Shown: positions 1 through 4,388 of the stretch, in pieces
Layout: each line of letters starts with the position of its first letter
Numbering within the stretch: the first letter of the stretch is position 1
Origin: an uncultured Clostridia bacterium
GTDB taxonomy: Bacteria > Bacillota > Clostridia > Christensenellales > UBA1242
Length of the DNA: 10,701 nt
Reading direction: 5' to 3'
NCBI GenBank assembly: GCA_944372595.1
Contig: CALVZT010000019.1
Coordinates: forward strand, 1-10,701
Program-made: the position numbers and the translations under genes
The notes under the pieces: model-generated
Told to the model about the DNA's origin: nothing
The model's input: only the letters and a program-made list of their open reading frames with translations
Database searches by the model: none

Positions 1-73
1 GAGCGGAAGACGAGATTCGAACTCGCGACATTTGCCTTGGCAAGGCAACGCTCTACCACTGAGCCACTCCCGC
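1..73 (-). tRNA. tRNA-Gly(GCC), 3' end clipped by window edge
   Basis: On the minus strand this folds as a complete cloverleaf. The acceptor stem GCGGGAG pairs with CTTCCGC, the D arm is GCTC/GAGC, and the anticodon stem TTGCC/GGCAA encloses loop TTGCCAA, which gives anticodon GCC. The T arm contains GAGTTCGAATCTC. The discriminator is T, and the first C of an apparently encoded CCA is the last base visible, so about two bases are cut off. It decodes GGC/GGT glycine codons. It has its own promoter at 86-114. Confidence 0.95.
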
Positions 74-85
74 ATAAGTATTACT

Positions 86-114
86 ATTATATTTGTTTGA
101 ATGATTTTTGTCAA
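86..114 (-). promoter_or_regulatory. Consensus sigma-A promoter of tRNA-Gly
   Basis: On the minus strand there is TTGACA (114-109), a 17-nt spacer, and TATAAT (91-86). Both hexamers match the consensus perfectly. The -10 box ends 12 nt before the mature 5' end of tRNA-Gly, leaving a leader of only a few nucleotides. Confidence 0.9.
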
Positions 115-125
115 TTCCTTGACAA
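108..125. repeat. Inverted repeat overlapping the tRNA-Gly -35 box
   Basis: TTGTCAA and TTGACAA are perfect 7-bp inverted arms around a 4-nt spacer. One arm contains the -35 hexamer of the tRNA-Gly promoter. It could be a small operator-like site or simply a coincidence of the TTGACA motif; nothing else in the sequence decides between these. Confidence 0.4.
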
Positions 126-132
126 TGGCAAA

Positions 133-171
133 TGCAAGAATCACACTTGCCCGCTTTGACCGATTCTTACA
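133..171 (-). repeat. Hairpin between broken and intact tRNA-Gly copies
   Basis: On the minus strand TGTAAGAATC and GATTCTTGCA pair over 10 bp (one G-T wobble) around a 19-nt loop. The direct repeat CGGTCAA occurs twice (179-173 and 162-156), once before the stem and once partly in the loop. There is no T-run after it, so it is not a standard terminator. This roughly 60-nt segment follows the broken tRNA-Gly and resembles nothing I recognise. Confidence 0.5.
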
Positions 172-182
172 ATTGACCGTAA

Positions 183-217
183 GGCAAGGCAACGCTCTAC
201 CACTGAGCCACTCCCGC
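183..217 (-). pseudogene. Truncated tRNA-Gly: 5' half only
   Basis: These 35 nt are identical to positions 1-35 of the intact tRNA-Gly(GCC) at 1-73, from the first base of the acceptor stem to the last anticodon base. Identity continues 3 nt upstream of the mature 5' end (38 nt in all, 183-220 against 39-76). After the anticodon the sequence switches abruptly to an unrelated segment that cannot supply the anticodon 3' strand, the T arm or the acceptor 3' strand. A TATAAT lies 11 nt upstream (234-229), close to the 12-nt spacing of the intact copy, but I see no -35 at a suitable distance. It is most simply a remnant of a tandem tRNA-Gly duplication. Read-through from tRNA-Val could still transcribe it. 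Confidence 0.85.
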
Positions 218-220
218 ATA

Positions 221-236
221 CATATAATATTATATG
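221..236. repeat. AT-rich perfect palindrome upstream of the broken tRNA-Gly
   Basis: CATATAATATTATATG is a perfect 16-bp palindrome and contains TATAAT on both strands. It lies just upstream of the tRNA-Gly remnant. It may be what remains of that copy's -10 region. Confidence 0.5.
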
Positions 237-249
237 CATATTGTCTATA

Positions 250-285
250 AATAATTATTGCTCGAACTAGTCGAGCAAAATTATT
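250..285 (-). terminator. Hairpin directly after tRNA-Val (possible terminator)
   Basis: Immediately after the encoded CCA of tRNA-Val, the minus strand forms a stem of 15 bp with one bulged base. The core is TTGCTCGA/TCGAGCAA, extended by AATAATT/AATTATT, with loop CTAGT. The tail TATAGAC is poor in U, so termination may be inefficient. A role in 3'-end processing is equally possible. Confidence 0.5.
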
Positions 286-361
286 TGGTGGGAACAATAG
301 GGCTCGAACCTATGACCCTCTGCTTGTAAGGCAGATGCTCTCCCAACTGAGCTATGCTCCC
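286..361 (-). tRNA. tRNA-Val(TAC)
   Basis: This is a complete 76-nt cloverleaf on the minus strand. The acceptor stem GGGAGCA pairs with TGTTCCC (one G-T), the D arm is GCTC/GAGC, and the anticodon stem TCTGC/GCAGA holds loop CTTACAA, which gives anticodon TAC. The T arm is ATAGG/CCTAT with TTCGAGC, the discriminator is A, and CCA is encoded. It reads GTA (and by wobble GTG) valine codons. Confidence 0.97.
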
Positions 362-364
362 ATA

Positions 365-406
365 CTTGACTTTGTAAATATATCAAATTTTTACAACATA
401 GTCAAG
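365..406. repeat. Long inverted repeat spanning the tRNA-Val promoter
   Basis: Reading the plus strand, CTTGACT (365-371) pairs with AGTCAAG (400-406). The inner segment TTGTAAA pairs with TTTACAA, giving 14 bp with a 3-nt bulge. The outer arm holds the -35 box of tRNA-Val and the opposite arm covers its likely start site. On the plus strand the stem is followed by T-runs, so it could also stop rightward transcription, though no plus-strand gene is present. Confidence 0.55.
377..405 (-). promoter_or_regulatory. Sigma-A promoter of tRNA-Val
   Basis: On the minus strand there is TTGACT (405-400), a 17-nt spacer, and TATATT (382-377), each one base off consensus. The expected start near 370 leaves a leader of about 9 nt before the mature tRNA. 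Phased A-tracts lie directly upstream (409-435) and could act as an UP element. Confidence 0.85.
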
Positions 407-408
407 AA

Positions 409-435
409 TTTTTTTAATTTTTTTTAATTTTTTTT
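409..435 (-). promoter_or_regulatory. Three A-tracts phased at 10 bp upstream of the tRNA-Val promoter
   Basis: Plus-strand T-runs at 409-415, 418-425 and 428-435 are separated by AA each time, with an exact 10-bp period. On the minus strand they are A-tracts immediately upstream of the -35 box. Helically phased A-tracts bend DNA and can bind the RNA polymerase alpha C-terminal domain (established knowledge). An UP-element role for a stable-RNA promoter is inferred. Confidence 0.65.
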
Positions 436-546
436 AATATTATTTTTTATGAACAAAACAAACATTTTTTAATAGAATTAAAGATATGTTTTTGTAACCA
501 ATAAAGCAAAAATTAATTGTAAAAATTATTTATTTTTGTGCCAATG
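436..546. other. AT-rich spacer downstream of fakA
   Basis: No gene is visible here. On the minus strand after the fakA stop there is a weak A-T stem (GCAC...TTTTTGC, 541-506) followed by TTTATTGG, a poor terminator candidate. A second, imperfect stem ends in a U-rich stretch near 450-495. I see no convincing intrinsic terminator for fakA, although transcription must end somewhere here or run on into the tRNA genes. Confidence 0.4.
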
Positions 547-2184
547 CTATTCAACAGATATTAAATAATAATATACTGGTTGTCCGCCATACACGACAGA
601 AACTTCACAACTAGGATACTTATCCTGCAAGATTTGTTGAAGTTTATTTGCTTCATCTTCTTTTATATCTTCGCCGTAGAATAAAGAAATATTAACAGAA
701 TCGTTAGTAACTAATTTATCTACTAATGCTTCGACAGTAGGAGCAACAGTTTGTCCTTTTGCCAAAATTGCATTATTATCAAGGCCAATAATCTCACCAA
801 CTGATAAATCAAAACCATCCACATGGGTATCTCTAACAGCATAAGTAACCGAACCTGTCTTAACATTACCAATTGATGCGGTCATTGCTTCGATGTTTTC
901 TTCCAAACTAGTTTCCTCATTGAACGATAGACATGCAGAAATTCCTTCTGGAACGCTCTTAGTTGGTATTACTATTAAGTTTTTATTAGTTAATGCTTTT
1001 GCTTGTTCGGCAGCTAAAATAATATTTTTGTTATTTGGGAATACAAAGATATTTTGTGCATTAACTCTATCAGCAGCTCCGGCAATATCATTCGCACTTG
1101 GATTCATTGTTTGGCCACCTTCTATAACATAGTCAACCATCAAATCTCTAAATATTTCATACAAGCCCTTGCCGGCAGCAACAGATATCATACCATAAGT
1201 TTTCATAGGTTCTTTGTTATTAGTTGCTTTTAACAATTCCCTATTTTGCTCTAACATATTTTCTATTTTAACGTTGGTAATTTCACCCAATTCCAAAGCA
1301 TTACCTAATGCCTCATTAGGCTTATTAGTATGAACATGAACTTTAACAAGTTGCAAATCTCCAATACAAATAACCGAGTCACCAATCTCCATAAGACGTG
1401 CTCTTAACCTATCAATATCGCTCTCGGTTGTCTTTTTGTACATATTTATAACCATAAATTCTGTACAATAAGCAAATTGAATTTCTGACAAATCCATAAT
1501 ATGGGCATGGAATTCTTGAACCTTATCCATGGTAGCGGCAGTATCAGAAAACTCAAATTTCATCGATTCGTCGTTAATAATTACCTTATAAAATCCGGTA
1601 AATAAAATTAAAAGCCCTCTACCACCAGCATCAACAACACCTGCTTTTTTAAGAACAGGTAACATTTCTGGGGTTTGTTGCAAAATTTGTTCACCCGAAT
1701 CAAGAACAGTCTTTAAAAATGTTTCAAAATCACTTTGTTTTTTGCAAGCAGACAATGCTGTTTCGGCCATAACTCTAATAACAGTAAGGATAGTACCTTC
1801 TTTGGGTTTAGTAACGGCTTGATATGCTACGTCTGCACCTTCTTTTAATGCCTTAGCAAAATCTTTGGTAGAAATTTCGCTACATCTAACAAGAACAGTA
1901 GAAAGTCCTTTGAGAATTTGAGACAAAATAACACCCGAATTACCACGAGCGCCTCTTAGTGCACCTTTGGTAAGGGCTTCACCTAATGCGTCTAAATTGT
2001 TATTTAAACAATTATTAACTTCTTTTGTTGCTGATTTAAATGTAAGACACATATTAGTACCAGTATCACCATCGGGTACTGGGAAAACATTTAATGCATC
2101 TACAAACTTTTTATTTTCTTCTAATAAGTTGGCGGCCGCCAAAATCATCTTTCGGAAAGTCGCACCATTAATACTCTTGATCAT
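547..2184 (-). CDS. fakA: Fatty acid kinase subunit FakA (DAK2-domain protein, YloV family)
   Basis: This is the ATP-binding subunit of fatty acid kinase. With a FakB lipid carrier it phosphorylates exogenous fatty acids to acyl-phosphates for PlsX/PlsY phospholipid synthesis, in the cytosol at the membrane face. The 545 residues match the family's usual length of about 550. The N-terminal DAK2 domain carries PVPDGDTGTNM (35-45, Mg-ATP aspartates) and GARGNSGVILSQ (78-89), followed by VVDAGGRGL (183-191). In the middle domain Cys240, His283 and His285 (AYCTEF, KVHVHTN) correspond to the metal-site Cys/His/His reported for Staphylococcus FakA. The C-terminal part contains GGQTMNPS (356-363) and PNNKNI (384-389), shared with YloV proteins. 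The ATG start has GGAGGA 3 nt upstream. The gene lies 18 nt after asp23, the usual Firmicutes pairing, presumably in one transcript. No fakB is in the window. Confidence 0.93.
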   Translation of the reverse strand: MIKSINGATFRKMILAAANLLEENKKFVDALNVFPVPDGDTGTNMCLTFKSATKEVNNCLNNNLDALGEALTKGALRGARGNSGVILSQILKGLSTVLVRCSEISTKDFAKALKEGADVAYQAVTKPKEGTILTVIRVMAETALSACKKQSDFETFLKTVLDSGEQILQQTPEMLPVLKKAGVVDAGGRGLLILFTGFYKVIINDESMKFEFSDTAATMDKVQEFHAHIMDLSEIQFAYCTEFMVINMYKKTTESDIDRLRARLMEIGDSVICIGDLQLVKVHVHTNKPNEALGNALELGEITNVKIENMLEQNRELLKATNNKEPMKTYGMISVAAGKGLYEIFRDLMVDYVIEGGQTMNPSANDIAGAADRVNAQNIFVFPNNKNIILAAEQAKALTNKNLIVIPTKSVPEGISACLSFNEETSLEENIEAMTASIGNVKTGSVTYAVRDTHVDGFDLSVGEIIGLDNNAILAKGQTVAPTVEALVDKLVTNDSVNISLFYGEDIKEDEANKLQQILQDKYPSCEVSVVYGGQPVYYYLISVE

Positions 2185-2202
2185 TATTCCTCCGACGAAC
2201 GG

Positions 2203-2553
2203 TTAAACTCTTACACCAATTACATTAACATTAACACTCTCAACTATCATACCGGTAAATTTCTCTACGCTATATTTAACAGCTTTTTTAAGAGAGTCGG
2301 CAACAGCGCTTATTGAAATACCATATTTTAAAATAACCGACAAATCAATTGTAATACGATTACCTAATGTAGTAATTTTAATACCGCGATTAAGTGCTTG
2401 TTTATGAAATAATTCTGGAAAACTATCAATAGCTTTTTTGGCAACCAAATCGATAACCCCATAACAATCAAGCGCAGTAAAACCAGCAACCACAGCGATT
2501 GCCTCATCAGTTATCGTAATATCACCGTATGCATTTGAAGTCTTTACAGACAT
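2203..2553 (-). CDS. Asp23/Gls24 family envelope stress protein (YloU-like)
   Basis: This is a 116-residue protein of the Asp23/Gls24 family: small cytosolic proteins, some membrane-associated, linked to cell-envelope homeostasis; the biochemical role is unknown. Family features visible are the N-terminal GDITITDEAIAVVAGFTALD segment, then a GVIDLV-like stretch, a beta-rich ITIDLSVILKYGISI core, and the C-terminal VNVNVIGVRV. There is no signal peptide or membrane helix. I prefer the ATG at 2553, because AAAGG lies 9 nt upstream. An in-frame TTG three codons earlier directly abuts that AAAGG and leaves no room for a ribosome. The gene has its own sigma-A promoter and sits just before fakA, the conserved neighbour order in Firmicutes. 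In B. subtilis, rpmB and spoVM lie directly upstream; here only the latter is present. Confidence 0.9.
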   Translation of the reverse strand: MSVKTSNAYGDITITDEAIAVVAGFTALDCYGVIDLVAKKAIDSFPELFHKQALNRGIKITTLGNRITIDLSVILKYGISISAVADSLKKAVKYSVEKFTGMIVESVNVNVIGVRV

Positions 2554-2587
2554 ATTATCCAACCTTTAATGTTTTTGATACGTAATA

Positions 2588-2616
2588 ATCATACAATATT
2601 ATAGTCAAAAAATCAA
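2588..2616 (-). promoter_or_regulatory. Sigma-A promoter of asp23-fakA
   Basis: On the minus strand there is TTGATT (2616-2611), a 17-nt spacer, and TATGAT (2593-2588). This predicts a start near 2581 and a leader of about 28 nt. An overlapping alternative is TTGTAA (2627-2622), 18 nt, TATAAT (2603-2598). Either one gives asp23-fakA expression independent of the upstream run. Confidence 0.75.
2589..2603. repeat. 15-bp inverted repeat flanking spoVM, copy 1
   Basis: TCATACAATATTATA on the plus strand recurs inverted at 2813-2827, about 210 bp away. This copy overlaps the -10 region of the asp23 promoter. The other copy contains the -10 box of the spoVM promoter. Confidence 0.6.
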
Positions 2617-2663
2617 CTAAATTACAATACATTTATATAAATTAGTGCTTGTCCAATAATCGT

Positions 2664-2681
2664 ATATTATATATATAATAT
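2664..2681. repeat. AT-only palindrome between spoVM and asp23
   Basis: ATATTATATATATAATAT is a perfect 18-bp palindrome of A and T only. It lies in the gap between the spoVM terminator-like hairpin and the asp23 promoter. It could be an extrusion or binding site, or just low-complexity sequence. Confidence 0.4.
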
Positions 2682-2687
2682 GCACAC

Positions 2688-2719
2688 AAAAATAAAAGAC
2701 ATAAAACTATGCTTTTATT
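2688..2719 (-). terminator. AT-rich hairpin overlapping the spoVM stop codon
   Basis: On the minus strand AATAAAAG pairs with CTTTTATT (8 bp). An inner CATA/TATG stem closes loop GTTT, with one bulged T between the two helices. The tail starts TTTGTG. The stop codon of spoVM lies inside the stem. The low GC content and short U-run make it a weak terminator, but it is placed where one is expected, before the asp23 promoter. Confidence 0.5.
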
Positions 2720-2790
2720 AATTGTTTTTTAAATATAAATTTAAGAATTGTTCTTAAACCCTTTGGTGCCTTTATACAATATATCTTCAT
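2707..2790 (-). CDS. spoVM: SpoVM-like spore coat assembly peptide
   Basis: This 27-residue ORF begins MKIYCIKAPKGL and continues with ILKFIF and a basic tail. Aligned by eye to B. subtilis SpoVM (26 residues, starting MKFYTIKLPKFL) it shares Met1, Lys2, Tyr4, Ile6, Lys7, Pro9, Lys10, Leu12 and Ile15. Pro9 is the residue known to matter for its localization. SpoVM is an amphipathic helix that sits on the convex forespore membrane and anchors the coat ATPase SpoIVA. The ribosome binding site AGGGGG is 4 nt before the ATG. Synteny agrees strongly: in B. subtilis spoVM lies between rpe/thiN and rpmB/asp23, the same place. A mother-cell sigma -10 box precedes it and a hairpin covers its stop codon. 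The peptide is very short, so the assignment rests on motif, context and signals together. Confidence 0.85.
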   Translation of the reverse strand: MKIYCIKAPKGLRTILKFIFKKQLIKA

Positions 2791-2812
2791 AATGCCCCCT
2801 ATGTAAATTGTT

Positions 2813-2827
2813 TATAATATTGTATGA
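2813..2827. repeat. 15-bp inverted repeat flanking spoVM, copy 2
   Basis: On the minus strand this reads TCATACAATATTATA, identical to the plus-strand segment at 2589-2603. It contains the CATACAAT -10 box proposed for spoVM. Confidence 0.6.
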
Positions 2828-2846
2828 AGATGGTTAAACTTTTGTT
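2819..2846 (-). promoter_or_regulatory. Mother-cell sigma (SigE/SigK) type promoter of spoVM
   Basis: On the minus strand CATACAAT (2826-2819) equals the SigE -10 consensus, and with the next base, CATACAATA, it also fits the SigK form CATAnnnTA. An AACA (2846-2843), 16 nt upstream, fits the loose SigK -35 mACm; no good SigE -35 (ATA-type) is seen. The predicted start leaves a leader of about 20 nt with AGGGGG before the ATG. B. subtilis spoVM is SigE-dependent, so SigE or SigK control is inferred. Confidence 0.6.
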
Positions 2847-3487
2847 AACTTTTCGACGGCTTCAAAACGATTATTAGAATTGTACAAATAATTACCTACT
2901 GCAACAATATCTGCTTTGGCATTTTTAACAAGAGCAATATTTTTATCATTTACTCCGCCGTCAACCATAATCATTACGTCATTTATTCCAAGAATTTTTA
3001 ATTGTTTTTTGATTTGTTTAATTTTATTAAGACATTCAATAATCATTTTTTGACCACTTTTACCAGGCTCCACTGTCATTACAACTATTTGATTGACGTA
3101 AGAAAGCAAAGGAATAATATCATCTACCTTTGTTTGTGGATTAATAGCCAAACCACTTTTTATACCCATCTTATTAATTTTAAGAAGTAGTGCTTGCCCA
3201 TGAGCAATATCTTTTAATGCCTCAAAGTGTATTGTAATACAATCAGCACCTGCTTTAATATATTTTTTTATAGTTTTTAAATTAGAAATCATCAAATGCA
3301 CATCCAGTGGTAATGAGGTAACTTTTCTGATTTCCTTTATAGTTTTATAATTAAACGTAGTAGCTGGAACAAATATTCCATCCATAACATCGCAATGTAT
3401 GCTATCTATTCCAAGTGTATTAAGACAGCCTATATAATCAAACAAATCTTCACTTTTTGGCGGATTGGTTGAAACAGAAATTTTCAT
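2834..3487 (-). CDS. rpe: Ribulose-phosphate 3-epimerase, divergent
   Basis: This 217-residue TIM-barrel protein would interconvert ribulose 5-phosphate and xylulose 5-phosphate in the cytosolic pentose phosphate pathway. The metal-site residues of the family are present: His31 and Asp33 in IHCDVMDG, His64 in LDVHLMI, and Asp176 in MVDGGV. FVPATTF, GLAINPQT and MTVEPGKSGQ are family landmarks. It departs from typical Rpe at the N-terminus (ISVSTNPP instead of IAPSILSAD), at the phosphate-binding loop (EPGKSGQ instead of NPGFGGQ) and near the end (VGNYLYNS instead of AGSAIFG). Position directly after rsgA is the standard Firmicutes order, which favours Rpe, but a related hexulose-phosphate epimerase activity is possible. 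The ATG overlaps the rsgA stop by one base (TAATG), with AAGGAAGGG about 9 nt upstream. No thiN follows. Confidence 0.85.
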   Translation of the reverse strand: MKISVSTNPPKSEDLFDYIGCLNTLGIDSIHCDVMDGIFVPATTFNYKTIKEIRKVTSLPLDVHLMISNLKTIKKYIKAGADCITIHFEALKDIAHGQALLLKINKMGIKSGLAINPQTKVDDIIPLLSYVNQIVVMTVEPGKSGQKMIIECLNKIKQIKKQLKILGINDVMIMVDGGVNDKNIALVKNAKADIVAVGNYLYNSNNRFEAVEKLTKV

Positions 3488-4377
3488 TATTTACTACCCT
3501 TCCTTTTGTAATTGATTTTTTGCGGTTTACCATTTTTTAATTCATTGTATAATTTAACATAACGATTATAGCGCTCTTGATTAATTTTTTTCGCTTTGAC
3601 TAATTGTTTGACTGCACAATCTTTTTCCTCTTCTTTTGTATGTGAACACATATCATATTTACACTTATTTACTGGAAAATCTGGATATAATAATGCTAGT
3701 TTATGATAATCGCAATCTATTTCAAAATTACTAAAACCTGCGGTATCCATGATTTTAATTTTATTTTTAAAGTAAAGTTGGCAATGTCTTGTCGTATGCT
3801 TTCCTCTTTGTGTTTTTTCTGACAAATCACCAGTTAATATATTTTCTTCCATTATTACATTAATTAATGAGGATTTACCAACAGCGGATTGTCCTGCAAA
3901 AACTATTGTTTTATTAGTTATAATGGCTTTTAATTCGGCAATACCGTACATGGTTTTTGCACTTACAAATACTATTTTCTTTACTACATTTTTATATTGA
4001 GATAATATGTATTCTCTATCTGAGTTATTATTTAAATCATCTTTATTAATGCACAAAACAGGAGTTATATTATTTATAAGGGCAAATACAATTAACTTAT
4101 CTATAAGCATAAAGTCAGGTGCTGGGGATTTACTTACAACTATTCCCAATAAATCAATATTAGCAACAGGCGGTCTTATTAGATTATTTTTGCGAGGCAA
4201 TATTGATGTTATGCGACCAGTTAACTTTGTATTATCTAATTTTTCAAATTCAACTTTGTCCCCAACTTTGATTATATCATTAGTTTTGAGTTTACCCATT
4301 CCCACGCAAGTATATATTTTGTTATAAGCATAAACTGTATATTTATTGGATATGTTTTTTACAACTAGACCTTTCAA
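3487..4377 (-). CDS. rsgA: Ribosome small subunit-dependent GTPase A
   Basis: RsgA is a circularly permuted GTPase that acts late in 30S subunit maturation. From the chosen start it has 296 residues: an N-terminal OB fold (about 1-65), then the GTPase motifs in permuted order, namely G4 NKDD (111-114), G1 GQSAVGKSS (162-170), the RGKHTTRH switch region and G3 DTAG (211-214). The C-terminal zinc knuckle has Cys239, Cys244, His246 and Cys254. I place the start at the TTG at 4377. It yields MKGLVVK, the usual RsgA beginning, and AGGAG lies 8 nt upstream across the rlmN stop codon. An ATG 16 codons earlier would overlap rlmN by 37 nt and has GGAG only one base away. G3 is DTAG where DTPG is usual. 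The prpC-prkC pair normally found upstream in Firmicutes is absent. Confidence 0.93.
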   Translation of the reverse strand: MKGLVVKNISNKYTVYAYNKIYTCVGMGKLKTNDIIKVGDKVEFEKLDNTKLTGRITSILPRKNNLIRPPVANIDLLGIVVSKSPAPDFMLIDKLIVFALINNITPVLCINKDDLNNNSDREYILSQYKNVVKKIVFVSAKTMYGIAELKAIITNKTIVFAGQSAVGKSSLINVIMEENILTGDLSEKTQRGKHTTRHCQLYFKNKIKIMDTAGFSNFEIDCDYHKLALLYPDFPVNKCKYDMCSHTKEEEKDCAVKQLVKAKKINQERYNRYVKLYNELKNGKPQKINYKRKGSK

Positions 4378-4388
4378 CCTATTTTCTC

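Noticed and set aside
121..217. A tRNA-Gly interrupted by an intron, with the 3' half further downstream
   Set aside because: After the anticodon there is no matching T arm or acceptor 3' strand before the next tRNA promoter, so the gene cannot be completed by splicing.
1..220. A phage or island attachment site made by tRNA duplication
   Set aside because: Integration normally duplicates the 3' end of a tRNA; here the 5' half is duplicated, and no integrase is present.
365..435. Intrinsic terminator on the plus strand (stem followed by T-runs)
   Set aside because: No plus-strand gene exists to terminate. The promoter and A-tract reading on the minus strand explains the sequence better.
893..1132. 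Plus-strand open frames of 60-110 codons opposite fakA, rsgA, fmt, def, rpe and rlmN
   Set aside because: All lie antisense to well-supported genes, have no family resemblance and look like by-products of the real coding frames.
2203..2562. Start of asp23 at the TTG at 2562
   Set aside because: The AAAGG ribosome binding site directly abuts that TTG, whereas it is 9 nt from the ATG at 2553.
2563..2706. A ribosomal protein L28 gene expected by synteny
   Set aside because: Neither strand offers a reading frame longer than about a dozen codons in this stretch.
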